Shown here: positions 28,163 to 36,230 of the stretch, in pieces
Position numbering within the stretch: the first letter of the stretch is position 1
How the letters are laid out: each line of letters starts with the position of its first letter
DNA from: a virus
Length of the DNA stretch: 41,842 nt
Reading direction: 5' to 3' (one strand)
Virus record (IMG/VR): IMGVR_UViG_3300033141_001144
Location: 1-41,842 of that record
Position numbers and translations under genes: made by a program
Notes under the pieces: generated by a model
Databases searched by the model: none
The model's input: the letters and a program-made list of their open reading frames with translations, nothing else
What the model was told of the DNA's origin: nothing

Positions 28163-28698
28163 TGAAGAACCTACTTGAAGATTTGCAGTGGGAAGAGAGT
28201 AAAGACGATAAACTGCATTATGGGAGGGCGATAATGAACGTCTTACAGGATTGGCTTGAAAACATCTCGTGGATGAAGCAGACAGTGCTTATATCGGCAT
28301 TCCGCAACTGTGACACGATGGGCTCCACGGGTCCACATAAGACCTTGGTTCGTGGTGTCCGCATGTCGATCATTCGATCATCGTACCGTCCAGAAAAGCT
28401 GAGCAGTGGCTTCATTATGCCGACCCCCGAAGAAATCATTCTCGCTGGGCATGAGTTCGTTGATAACGAGTGGGACTGCTTCCCGCTTCGCTTTGTCACT
28501 CATCTCATGCACGCTGCCCAAGTCCTTGGGGATCACTACCCAGACACCAAACATCGGCTGGCATGGAGTCAGACCTATGCGGCCATGGTTCACGGACTTC
28601 ATTTGCGGCCGGAGTCACATCACAATTTCCAAAAGCGACTACAGGGTGACATATCTTATATTGAGGAGCAGAAAATCGGTCCGGAGGATTTATCGTAA
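28162..28698 (+). CDS. Hypothetical protein
   Basis: The 178-residue protein starts MKNLLEDLQWEESKDDKLHY. The middle has SGFIMPTPEEIILAGHEFVD and the end is His-rich and helical. ATG 28162 overlaps the previous TGA; a GTG three bases before is an alternative. The stop overlaps the HD gene start (TAATG). No domain is recognised with confidence. Confidence 0.6.
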   Translation: MKNLLEDLQWEESKDDKLHYGRAIMNVLQDWLENISWMKQTVLISAFRNCDTMGSTGPHKTLVRGVRMSIIRSSYRPEKLSSGFIMPTPEEIILAGHEFVDNEWDCFPLRFVTHLMHAAQVLGDHYPDTKHRLAWSQTYAAMVHGLHLRPESHHNFQKRLQGDISYIEEQKIGPEDLS

Positions 28699-29288
28699 TG
28701 ACTACCGCAAAGCGAATTTTCGCCAAGGAATTGTCATATATTCAGGACGAAAGTGTCCGCAATTTCGTGGTTTGGGCTTTCAACGTCCTTTGCCCGGAAT
28801 ACTTTTGGGTAATTCCAGCCAGTCAAAGAGGCCACCATCCCCGAAAGTGTCAAGCCCTCGGTGGGCTCGTAATGCACACGAAACTCGCGGTGCGGTTCGG
28901 ACGCTCTTTTATTGAGTTGTGGCCTGATCCTCCTGGGACGGCTCATGATGAAGTAATTGCGGCTCTTCTTTTGCATGATATGTTCAAGCGGGGTAGCTCT
29001 TTCAATGAATTGAAATCGTTCGATTCTCATGAGGAAGCGAAGCGACGTCATGGGTTGTTCTGTGCTGAGCGACTTCGATGGCTATACAAAAATGATTCCG
29101 GTCTAAGAGGCCTTATCCAGAAAGATCGATTCAGGCGGATAGTTGTGGCGGTTCGCGATCACATGGGTAAGTGGGCCGATGGGTGTGTCCAAGATCAGAT
29201 CAACATAGTCAGCATCACAACGCATATGGCGGACTACGCCGCGAGCCGTCATCTCGACAAATGGTTAGAGGAGTTGGAGGCCACATAA
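28698..29288 (+). CDS. HD-domain phosphohydrolase-like protein
   Basis: The 196-residue helical protein has the HD-superfamily metal-site order: a His in LGGLVMHTKLAV, the HD pair in ALLLHDMFKRG, later H in VVAVRDHMGKW and Asp in THMADYAASR. HD proteins hydrolyse phosphate esters in nucleotides and second messengers. In a phage this could serve nucleotide metabolism or antagonise signalling nucleotides of host defence, but nothing here selects the substrate. ATG 28698 overlaps the previous stop. Confidence 0.75.
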   Translation: MTTAKRIFAKELSYIQDESVRNFVVWAFNVLCPEYFWVIPASQRGHHPRKCQALGGLVMHTKLAVRFGRSFIELWPDPPGTAHDEVIAALLLHDMFKRGSSFNELKSFDSHEEAKRRHGLFCAERLRWLYKNDSGLRGLIQKDRFRRIVVAVRDHMGKWADGCVQDQINIVSITTHMADYAASRHLDKWLEELEAT

Positions 29289-29419
29289 TGCCGTATAAGC
29301 GAAGAGGCAAGTGCTTGTATGTGAAAAAGCATGGTCACTGGTGGAAATGGAAATGCTACAGGGCAGTAGCAACCGCGAAACGAATGCTGACATATTACCG
29401 CAAAAAGACCGGACATTAA
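29288..29419 (+). CDS. Small very basic protein (43 residues)
   Basis: MPYKRRGKCLYVKKHGHWWK begins a protein with about 14 Lys/Arg and a helical end (AKRMLTYYRKKTGH). TAATG couples it to the HD gene. It probably binds nucleic acid. No family. Confidence 0.65.
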   Translation: MPYKRRGKCLYVKKHGHWWKWKCYRAVATAKRMLTYYRKKTGH

Positions 29420-29420
29420 G

Positions 29421-29903
29421 ATGCAATTTCATGTTGACAGGGTTAAACCAGTAATTGAGCCGGAAGTGCGAAATCTATGCACGCGGCCCTACCATAATCA
29501 CCCACATGGTTGTCCGAACTACGGCAAGCGAGATACTTGCCCGCCTACTGCGAAGTTGTTCAACAAGGTCTATGACCTAAGCCGCCCCGTCTGGGCATTG
29601 TGGACGTCGTTCGATCTTGGCGAGCATGTGGCTCGAATGAAGGCACGGCATCCAAAATGGACGTACCGGCAAACCTCATGCTGCCTATATTGGCAAGGCA
29701 CTGTTCGTAAGTTCCTCAGAGAACATGCTCAGAAGTGGTGGATGGGGGCTGATGTTGGCACGCTCATAACGACATGCCCGGAAGCTATGGGCATTAACTT
29801 AACGGCCACCATGGCGAGTATTGGCGTTAAGCTGGAGTGGCCTCCGAAACAGTACACCCGCGTGATCTATGTTGCGGGGCAGATTCGTGGATTGACGTAT
29901 TAA
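29421..29903 (+). CDS. Cys-rich DUF2284-like metal-binding protein
   Basis: The 160-residue protein has LCTRPYHNHPHGCPNYGKRD followed by TCPPTAKLF in its first 45 residues. The C-x-C-P-P-type cluster resembles the predicted metal-binding DUF2284 family and similar phage proteins. Later Cys residues (SCCLYW, TTCPEA) may complete the site. The start is just one base after the previous stop. Function unknown; iron-sulfur or zinc binding is likely. Confidence 0.6.
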   Translation: MQFHVDRVKPVIEPEVRNLCTRPYHNHPHGCPNYGKRDTCPPTAKLFNKVYDLSRPVWALWTSFDLGEHVARMKARHPKWTYRQTSCCLYWQGTVRKFLREHAQKWWMGADVGTLITTCPEAMGINLTATMASIGVKLEWPPKQYTRVIYVAGQIRGLTY

Positions 29904-29918
29904 CTCGAAAGGTAAGAA

Positions 29919-30278
29919 ATGGATATAAGCAAACGCAAAGAACGCAAGGCGAGAACAGGAAGTCCGGACCAATTGGCCCTCCAGAACGCAATTCGGAGTA
30001 GATACACCCAGAATTGGCCGAACGTGATCCTGCACTTGACAACTCGTATTCAGTCGATGAATGATCGGTTCCAGCGGCTCGTCAAGAAATTACTCTTCAC
30101 CGAAGGGCTGATCTTCGAGATGTATCGGGACGGTGATAATTTCGTGCTCAGGTTCCGACGAAATGAGCGAGTCGAGACCCACAAGATCAGTATAGAAAAG
30201 GTCCAGGACGCACTCCCACATATTGAGGTCATGATTCTGGACAGACTCGAACGCTCAGAGTTACTCGCAGATGGATAA
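29919..30278 (+). CDS. Hypothetical helical protein
   Basis: The 119-residue protein starts MDISKRKERKARTGSPDQLA, a basic tail, and continues with helices and a short beta pair (FEMYRDGDNFVLRFRR). GAAAGGTAAGAA precedes ATG 29919. The end overlaps the next gene by 8 nt. No family is recognised. Confidence 0.6.
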   Translation: MDISKRKERKARTGSPDQLALQNAIRSRYTQNWPNVILHLTTRIQSMNDRFQRLVKKLLFTEGLIFEMYRDGDNFVLRFRRNERVETHKISIEKVQDALPHIEVMILDRLERSELLADG

Positions 30279-30486
30279 GTTACGGGCAGAACTGGAGATG
30301 CGGCTTGATTGCCCGCACACTGAGCCATTCAAGGTGCTCACTGGGACCACGCTGTATGCTGATATCTTTCCGGAATTGACTACGTTTACCGACTTACGCC
30401 CACCAGAATTGTGGGGTGTCCCGGTATTTTTGGAGGTGGCGTTACCTGAAAATGAATACAAGATTTTAGCGAGACCGAGGTTATGA
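30271..30486 (+). CDS. Hypothetical protein
   Basis: The 71-residue protein starts MDKLRAELEMRLDCPHTEPF and ends YKILARPRL. It overlaps the previous gene by 8 nt and the next by 4 nt (ATGA). There are no clear motifs; an alpha-beta pattern only. Confidence 0.6.
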   Translation: MDKLRAELEMRLDCPHTEPFKVLTGTTLYADIFPELTTFTDLRPPELWGVPVFLEVALPENEYKILARPRL

Positions 30487-30986
30487 TTTTGACGTCACGT
30501 CATCTCAAGGTTGCGTTGTTATCGTACTATCGTTTTCAGCGTCAGTTCGTATGTGTGGATGAGTTTAACGGGGCTGACGTCATCGTAGATACGGGCAAGG
30601 ATATTATCGAGATTGAGGTAAAGATTGATAAGAATGATCTTTGTGCCGGAGAGCGAAAGAAGCAGCGGAAGCATCAGTGCTATCTGCACGGTCATATGTT
30701 CCACCGATGTCACCCGAATCGGTTCATGTTCTGTGTTCCAACGAGTTTGCGTGAAGCAGCGGAGTCTATGATTGATGAATTGAATCCGAAGTATGGATTG
30801 ATTCTCTTCAATGAATCCAGGTGGGCAGACTGCTTTGATTTAGGGGCCATGATTTCTATGGTGAAGCGTGCGGGTCAATTACATGACGGATATTCTGGGC
30901 TACAGCAAAGGTTAATCGCCAAGCGTGCGTCTTCAAAATTGATTACTTTGATGCAGAAACAACTAATCCATGGGAACCAAATTTGA
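30483..30986 (+). CDS. Possible PD-(D/E)XK nuclease-like protein
   Basis: The 167-residue protein has ADVIVDTGKDIIEIEVKIDK at residues about 31-50: an acidic residue in a strand, a turn, then E-x-E-x-K. This fits the core of PD-(D/E)XK nucleases. KKQRKHQCYLHGHMFHRC follows, and a mixed helical end. The N-terminus is helical with LKVALLSYYRFQRQFVC. The match is to a short pattern only, so it is a hypothesis. The gene overlaps both neighbours. Confidence 0.5.
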   Translation: MILTSRHLKVALLSYYRFQRQFVCVDEFNGADVIVDTGKDIIEIEVKIDKNDLCAGERKKQRKHQCYLHGHMFHRCHPNRFMFCVPTSLREAAESMIDELNPKYGLILFNESRWADCFDLGAMISMVKRAGQLHDGYSGLQQRLIAKRASSKLITLMQKQLIHGNQI

Positions 30987-31278
30987 TTCGGAGTTCATTA
31001 AGCAGTATTGTCGCTCAGTTGGGATTCGGTGCAATCTGGATATTTTCCCATGGAAATATCTGGGATGGACGGACGATGCCTTTATGGCCGAAACCTTGAG
31101 ATTCGCCCATGGTGGAGTGGTTCCCAAAAATCATCAACGCCACCTTCTGGGCATAGTGCGGGATCAAGAGAAGGTCTTGATCGAGAGACATGAGTTTGTG
31201 ACGGCTCGTAAACGGGCCTTAAATACTAAACGACTACGAAATCTTGCCCCAGCAGGCAAACAATTGGAGTTATTTTGA
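30970..31278 (+). CDS. Hypothetical protein
   Basis: The 102-residue protein starts MGTKFDSEFIKQYCRSVGIR and has a basic helical C-terminus (ARKRALNTKRLRNLAPAGKQ) ending LELF. It overlaps the previous gene by 17 nt and the next by one base (TGATG). A nucleic-acid role is plausible from the charge. No family. Confidence 0.6.
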   Translation: MGTKFDSEFIKQYCRSVGIRCNLDIFPWKYLGWTDDAFMAETLRFAHGGVVPKNHQRHLLGIVRDQEKVLIERHEFVTARKRALNTKRLRNLAPAGKQLELF

Positions 31279-31487
31279 TGCGTATTTCAGCGATTCAAGG
31301 TGATCCGGGATACAATGAAATAGCGATTCGGAAAGAAGGCATTGAGATTTTCTGTGATGGCGAGAAGGTGGAGAATGCCCACACAGCCGATACTGATGAG
31401 GGTCTCGTGCGATTCTATGTCAAGAATGAGCAGGGCCGAATCAAGACTCACGAGAAAAAAGGTGTAGTCGAAATTCGGGGATTGTAA
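31278..31487 (+). CDS. Hypothetical protein
   Basis: The 69-residue protein starts MRISAIQGDPGYNEIAIRKE and is strand-rich (VEIRGL end). The start overlaps the upstream TGA. It is the last gene before the structural-gene promoter. No family is recognised. Confidence 0.6.
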   Translation: MRISAIQGDPGYNEIAIRKEGIEIFCDGEKVENAHTADTDEGLVRFYVKNEQGRIKTHEKKGVVEIRGL

Positions 31488-31497
31488 CGGTTTTTTC

Positions 31498-31526
31498 TTG
31501 ACATTTACTGGTTTATGTCCTATAAT
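31498..31526 (+). promoter_or_regulatory. Consensus sigma-70 promoter P11 of the structural genes
   Basis: TTGACA (31498-31503), 17-nt spacer, TATAAT (31521-31526), a perfect consensus. The terminase small-subunit ATG is 10 nt after the -10 element, so its mRNA has at most a few leader bases. Confidence 0.9.
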
Positions 31527-31550
31527 CAGCGTAGTTATGGAACATAAACC
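31510..31550 (+). promoter_or_regulatory. Inverted repeat spanning the P11 start region
   Basis: GGTTTATGT (31510-31518) is complementary to ACATAAACC (31542-31550). The arms flank the -10 element, start site and initiator ATG, so a repressor dimer or RNA hairpin could gate late expression. Confidence 0.6.
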
Positions 31551-32055
31551 TGTGAAAATTGATCCAAACAAGCGGCTACCGGCGTCGGCAGACATTACAG
31601 AGGCTCAGATTGAGCTTTATCTGGCCTACTTGGAGACGACTGGTCGTAAGAGGTATAGTGCGATCATGGCGGGGGTGGCTCCTGGTCGCATGATTTATCG
31701 AGCAAAAAAAGATTCCGATTTGCGGGATCGGGAATTGATGGCGATGCAGGGATATTGTGAGCTTATTGAGGCCGCGATCCATGATAGGGCCATCAACGGG
31801 GTGCCGAGAGGCGTCTATTACAGAGGTGAGCGAATCGCCACCGAACTGCATTATTCGGATACGCTACTTTTGGCCTTGGCTAAAGCACATGATCCGAAAT
31901 ATCGTGACAAATTATCCATTGATGCGAACGTCAAAGCTGGCGTTCTTGTTGTCCAGACGTCCCTGAACCCTGATGATTGGGAGAAAGAATATGCTGGAAT
32001 GCGAGTTGACCAAAACCGGACTGACGATTTATGTGAAGAGTCAGGTAAAGCCTAA
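31537..32055 (+). CDS. Terminase small subunit (probable)
   Basis: The 172-residue protein starts MEHKPVKIDPNKRLPASADI. A helix-turn-helix-like front (EAQIELYLAYLETTGRKRYS) and a helical middle follow, with ALAKAHDPKYRDKLSIDANV near the end, as in terminase small subunits that bind the pac or cos site. It lies immediately upstream of the terminase large subunit, apart from one overlapping small gene. The longer in-frame upstream start would be inside the promoter. Identity is from context and general pattern. Confidence 0.75.
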   Translation: MEHKPVKIDPNKRLPASADITEAQIELYLAYLETTGRKRYSAIMAGVAPGRMIYRAKKDSDLRDRELMAMQGYCELIEAAIHDRAINGVPRGVYYRGERIATELHYSDTLLLALAKAHDPKYRDKLSIDANVKAGVLVVQTSLNPDDWEKEYAGMRVDQNRTDDLCEESGKA

Positions 32056-32332
32056 TGTAAAAGTGATGGTCGAGTGTGGTTTTGATAGAAGTATTGCGAT
32101 TGTGGGTGCGGGGGCTGCTGCCGAAGAATTGAACCAGAAATATGGTGACTCTATCGATCCCGCTGATTGCGTGGCTGCGGTGAAGAAATTCTTTGCAACA
32201 GATGTTGATATTCAATGTCGGTATTGTGGTTGGCGGGAAAAGGGAACCAAGTTTTGTACGCAGCATCAAACCGAAACAAATGATGGTCAGCAATGTGAAC
32301 TATTTCGCCATGTCTTTAGTGTGGTCAGATAG
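31991..32332 (+). CDS. Hypothetical protein with Cys motif between terminase genes
   Basis: The 113-residue protein starts MLECELTKTGLTIYVKSQVK and ends with CRYCGWREKGTKFC and QQCELFRHV, a likely zinc site. It overlaps the small terminase gene by 65 nt and is adjacent to the large subunit. GGGAG lies about 8 nt upstream of ATG 31991. A longer start at 31973 is less likely. Role in packaging is possible by context. Confidence 0.6.
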   Translation: MLECELTKTGLTIYVKSQVKPNVKVMVECGFDRSIAIVGAGAAAEELNQKYGDSIDPADCVAAVKKFFATDVDIQCRYCGWREKGTKFCTQHQTETNDGQQCELFRHVFSVVR

Positions 32333-33835
32333 ATGAGCCAAGCAGTTGAGTGGAAACTGGTAGATAGTGGCCTCCGAGCTTTCGTGGATGGTGCTCCAGT
32401 TATTTGGTTCCCTCAGCCTGGAAGCCAAGAAGCTTTTCTACGATGCCCGATTTTTGAAGCAATCCTCGCAGGTAATCGAGGCGGGGGCAAGACTGACGCA
32501 TTGCTGATGGACTTTGCTCAGCATGTCGGTCGAGGTTTTGGTGCAGAGTGGAACGGCATTCTTTTTCGGCGTACATTCCCTGAACTTGAGGACGTGATTG
32601 CTAAGTCTCTTAAATGGTTTCATCAAGTCTGGCCGAATGCCGACTATAATAAGCAGGCGAAAACCTGGACTTGGGTGACTGGCGAAACATTGAAGTTTCG
32701 GCATATTACCCGGCCAAGTGAGTACTGGAGTTATCACGGCCACGCCTATCCATGGGTTGGCTTTGAAGAATTGACGACGTGGCCTAATTCGGAGTGCTAT
32801 ACTCCGCTTTTTTCATTGTGTCGGTCAAGTCATGTGCAGGTTGCGAAGATAGCACGAATTAGAGCCACCTGCAATCCTTACGGTCCAGGGCATAATTGGG
32901 TGAAGAAGCGGTTCGACTTACCTATGGAGAGTGGTCGAGTCATCGGTCGAATCATTAAAGATGAGCGTATCGGCGTTCCAGAGGATATGCGGGATAAACC
33001 GCGTGTGGCAATTCGTAGTTCTCTCGCTGAGAACAAAATTATGCTGTTAGCTCAGCCGAATTACGTTCAAACGCTGAGGTCTGCTGCTCGAAATGAAGCT
33101 GAACTTGCAGCCTGGATTGAAGGCTCTTGGGATATTACTGCCGGTGGGATGTTTGACGATATATGGGATGAAAGGATTCACGTCATCCCGGACATTCCGA
33201 CGAATCTTTTGCGGAAATCTGGTTGGTTATTGAACCGGGCCTATGACCATGGGCAATCGAAACCATTCTCGGTGGGTTGGTGGGCCCAGAGCAATGGCTC
33301 ACCTATCAAGCTGTATGATCGCTTATTCGGAGAGGTAAAAGGTGATTTGATTCTCTTCAATGAGTATTATGGCTGTACTGATGAAGAGGATGAGGGTCTG
33401 AATATGACCGCTCGCGAAATTGCGATTCAAATCAAAGAGCGGGAGAAGGAGATGGGTCTTCGTGGAAGAATAAAACGAGGCCCGGCCGATAGTGCTATAT
33501 TTGCCAGATATGACGGCACTAAAACGGTAGCCGGAGATATGAAAAAAGAAGGAATCTATTGGGACTCTGTAGATAAATCACCGGGATCACGTAAACAGGG
33601 GTGGCAACAATTGCGAACTCGATTGAGGGGTTCGATTCCAGATAAGGGCAAGAGAGAATATCCAGGACTGTTCGTTTGTGAGGGTTGTCAGGATTGGCGA
33701 CGAACAGTACCTTGTTTGTCTCGCGACGATAAGGATTTGGATGATGTAAACACTAAGACCGAAGATCATGCTGGGGACATGACCCGATACCGGCTGCGTT
33801 GGACTCGCAAAACCATTATTCAAAGGAATTGGTGA
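32333..33835 (+). CDS. Terminase large subunit
   Basis: The 500-residue protein is the DNA-packaging motor. Walker A is AGNRGGGKT (residues about 43-51); PWVGFEEL is Walker B with catalytic Glu (near residues 138-145). RIRATCNPYGPGHNWVKKRF is the usual coupling motif. The C-terminal half contains the nuclease with acidic residues (YDHGQSKPFSVGWWA and GPADSAIF). It would cut concatemers and drive DNA into the head. The ATG follows the previous stop directly. Family is confident. Confidence 0.95.
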   Translation: MSQAVEWKLVDSGLRAFVDGAPVIWFPQPGSQEAFLRCPIFEAILAGNRGGGKTDALLMDFAQHVGRGFGAEWNGILFRRTFPELEDVIAKSLKWFHQVWPNADYNKQAKTWTWVTGETLKFRHITRPSEYWSYHGHAYPWVGFEELTTWPNSECYTPLFSLCRSSHVQVAKIARIRATCNPYGPGHNWVKKRFDLPMESGRVIGRIIKDERIGVPEDMRDKPRVAIRSSLAENKIMLLAQPNYVQTLRSAARNEAELAAWIEGSWDITAGGMFDDIWDERIHVIPDIPTNLLRKSGWLLNRAYDHGQSKPFSVGWWAQSNGSPIKLYDRLFGEVKGDLILFNEYYGCTDEEDEGLNMTAREIAIQIKEREKEMGLRGRIKRGPADSAIFARYDGTKTVAGDMKKEGIYWDSVDKSPGSRKQGWQQLRTRLRGSIPDKGKREYPGLFVCEGCQDWRRTVPCLSRDDKDLDDVNTKTEDHAGDMTRYRLRWTRKTIIQRNW

Positions 33836-33836
33836 T

Positions 33837-35276
33837 ATGGCTGAGAAAAAGGAAGCAACTGTCGCAACGCCGAGCCTTGCTTATCAAGCGATGGCCTCGA
33901 AATGGCAAAAGATGAATACATTGCTTAGCGGCACAGACGCCATGCGTAAGGCTGGCGAAGATATGGCTCCTCGCCATGAGCATGAGAGTGAACGAGCATA
34001 TGCAGATAGAATCGACTGCAATGTTTTATTCAATATGGTGGACCTTACTCTTCGTTCGTGGGTCGGTCGTCCTTTTGGTTCTCCGATCACGTATTCAGAG
34101 GATTTTGCTCCGCACTTGGTTCCCCTTATGGAGGATGTGGACCTTAATGGTAATAATCTTGACGTGTTTGCTCGTCAATGGTTTCGTGACGGTGTGGCTA
34201 AGGCATTTTCACATGTGTTGGTTGAATTTCCGCGTGTGTTTCTTGGGCCCCGAACACTTGCCGACGATGATCGGATGAATATCCGGCCATATTTTGTCCA
34301 TGTGAGACCTGAGCAGATGTTTTTTGCGTTGGCCTCACGGGTAGGCGGTAGAGAGATTTTGACACATGTCCGAATTCGAGAAGAGCGAATTGAACTTGAT
34401 GGTTGGGAAGAGATTATTGTTGAGCAGATTCGTGTTCTTGAATTAGATCATATCAATATGGGCACTGATGATGAGCCTGAGTTCATTCAGAAGGTGCGAG
34501 TTGACATTTATCGGCAGGACCCATCTGTAAAAGAGGAGAAGTGGATCATTGTCGAGCAATTTTGGATGGATATTGACTTTATTCCAGTTGTATCATTTTA
34601 TTCGGATCGTCAAGGGTTTATGCTTGGCCGGTCGCCTCTGGATGATCTTGCCGACCTAAACATTCGGCATTGGCAGTCGATGTCGGACCAAATCGCGATT
34701 CTTACGGTAGCTCGATTCCCGATTTTGGCGTGCTTTGGTGGTGACGATGAGGAAGCCAATTTGGTCATCGGCCCAAAAGAGTGGCTTTTTACATCTGATC
34801 CTACGGCTAAGTTCTACTACGTGGAGCACAAAGGTTCGGCCATTTCGGCGGGCGAAGTGGATATTGCAAATTTGGAAAAGCGTATGCAGTCCTATGGGGC
34901 TGAATTTGCAAAAGATCGTCCGGATCGTGAGTCGGCCTTGGCTCGGAACTTGGATACCACTGAGGCGACGTCACCACTCCAGGACGTAACATATAGATTC
35001 AACGATGCCATGAACTATGCGTTGTGGATGATGTCACAATGGATGCGAAAAGAGCATAGCGGCATTGCAAAAGTGCCCACTGATTTCACTTCAACACAGG
35101 CAGCCGAACTTCAAGTTCTTTTGGAGACCTGGAAAGAAGGTGGCCTTACAACTGGAGAATATCTGCAAGAATTGCAGCGTCGTGGTCTATTAACTGAGGA
35201 GCTTGTGATCTCCTCAAAATCCCGTAACCCTGATGAAAGGAAACTGAACAATGAAGATTCTAAAGAAAGTCAATGA
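33837..35276 (+). CDS. Portal protein (DUF4055-like)
   Basis: The 479-residue protein has the length and position of a portal protein. RSWVGRPFGSPITYSEDF and FRDGVAKAFSHVLVEFPRV match the DUF4055-type portal group as I know it, and NIRHWQSMSDQIAILTVARF is typical of the wing/stem helices. A dodecamer of it would form the DNA channel of the head. ATG 33837 is one base after the large-subunit stop. The 3' end overlaps the scaffold-like gene by 26 nt. Confidence 0.9.
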   Translation: MAEKKEATVATPSLAYQAMASKWQKMNTLLSGTDAMRKAGEDMAPRHEHESERAYADRIDCNVLFNMVDLTLRSWVGRPFGSPITYSEDFAPHLVPLMEDVDLNGNNLDVFARQWFRDGVAKAFSHVLVEFPRVFLGPRTLADDDRMNIRPYFVHVRPEQMFFALASRVGGREILTHVRIREERIELDGWEEIIVEQIRVLELDHINMGTDDEPEFIQKVRVDIYRQDPSVKEEKWIIVEQFWMDIDFIPVVSFYSDRQGFMLGRSPLDDLADLNIRHWQSMSDQIAILTVARFPILACFGGDDEEANLVIGPKEWLFTSDPTAKFYYVEHKGSAISAGEVDIANLEKRMQSYGAEFAKDRPDRESALARNLDTTEATSPLQDVTYRFNDAMNYALWMMSQWMRKEHSGIAKVPTDFTSTQAAELQVLLETWKEGGLTTGEYLQELQRRGLLTEELVISSKSRNPDERKLNNEDSKESQ

Positions 35277-36054
35277 GCTAACTGAGGTCGATGCCAATCT
35301 TCGCGTGTTCTACGAGGAAGACACGGAGAACGGTGGGTATAAGCTCAAGAGTGATGAAATCACGGCTACAGCGATCTCTGTGATTTCTGGGCTCAATGGA
35401 GCTTTGGGGGCGGCCCGGAGTGAAGCTGAGGCTGCAAAACGAAACGGAACCGTTGATTTGTCCGTGTTGGCTGACTACGGCACTGACCCTCAAAGCATTG
35501 CTGATGCAGTCAATGCCAAGATTGAAGAGCTTTCCAGTGCGGCAACTTCGAGCCAGAAAGACATTGAGGCTCGGATCAGCAGGATCAAAAAAGAACATGC
35601 TGAGGCGTTGGCTGAGGCCACTTCCGCCAAGGATCAGGAGATTATGCGGCAGCAGCAGGCCCTTCACAATTATATGCTGGACACCGCCGTCATGAGTGCC
35701 GCGACGAGTTGGACTGGTCTGAACGCTAAACTGGTCGCCCCGTTTGCTCGTGGGCAAATGAAGGTTGCTGAAATTGACGGGCAGCCTCGTGTTGTTGTGG
35801 TAGACAGCGATGGGCAACCTCGTTATTCCAAAAATCCGGACCGGGCGGGTGAAATGATGCAGGCCGATGAATTGCTCAAAGAGATGTCAGAGCAGCCGGA
35901 TTACCGTCAGCTTTTCCCGTCCCAGCAGGCTTCCACGGGTGGCGGTGCTGAGCAGACTCGTACGCCGGTAGGTGTTCGCACCGGCGTCAAGAAGGAAAAC
36001 ATGACTTCGGCGGAGAAGATCAATGCGGGCCTTGCGGCAAGACGTCGTAGATAA
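35251..36054 (+). CDS. Scaffold-like head protein
   Basis: The 267-residue protein starts MKILKKVNELTEVDANLRVF. Its middle (SSQKDIEARISRIKKEHAEA onward) is a long charged coiled coil. The C-terminal third is Gln/Gly-rich with a basic end (AARRRR). Position between portal and capsid genes, coiled-coil content and basic tail match phage scaffolding proteins. No protease motif is seen. The start overlaps the portal gene. Confidence 0.75.
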   Translation: MKILKKVNELTEVDANLRVFYEEDTENGGYKLKSDEITATAISVISGLNGALGAARSEAEAAKRNGTVDLSVLADYGTDPQSIADAVNAKIEELSSAATSSQKDIEARISRIKKEHAEALAEATSAKDQEIMRQQQALHNYMLDTAVMSAATSWTGLNAKLVAPFARGQMKVAEIDGQPRVVVVDSDGQPRYSKNPDRAGEMMQADELLKEMSEQPDYRQLFPSQQASTGGGAEQTRTPVGVRTGVKKENMTSAEKINAGLAARRRR

Positions 36055-36063
36055 AGGCCCTAA

Positions 36064-36110
36064 ATCGGACCCGAAAGTTTTGGATTTTTTACTTGACTTT
36101 CGGGTCCGAT
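36064..36110 (+). terminator. 15-bp inverted repeat between scaffold and capsid genes
   Basis: ATCGGACCCGAAAGT (36064-36078) is exactly complementary to ACTTTCGGGTCCGAT (36096-36110) with a 17-nt T-rich loop. The right arm contains GTCCGAT and overlaps the -35 element and spacer of P12. It may end scaffold mRNA and gate capsid transcription at once. Confidence 0.6.
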
Positions 36111-36121
36111 AATGTTATGAT
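36093..36121 (+). promoter_or_regulatory. Sigma-70 promoter P12 for the capsid gene
   Basis: TTGACT (36093-36098), 17-nt spacer, TATGAT (36116-36121). It provides separate expression of the major capsid gene, with a leader of about 100 nt. Confidence 0.75.
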
Positions 36122-36130
36122 GTAAATTGT

Positions 36131-36185
36131 AGCACTTGGCATGAGGGCGATCCTTGGCCGAAACCGCGATGGTTTTCAATGTGCT
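36131..36185 (+). other. Structured 5' leader of the capsid mRNA
   Basis: AGCACTTG (36131-36138) pairs with CAATGTGCT (36177-36185) with one bulge, and AAACC (36161-36165) pairs with GGTTT (36171-36175) inside. It lies at the 5' end of the P12 transcript and may stabilise the mRNA. Confidence 0.5.
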
Positions 36186-36230
36186 TTCCCGTTGAAGATT
36201 GAGTTTTGCGAATGCTAAGGAGATCAAAAA

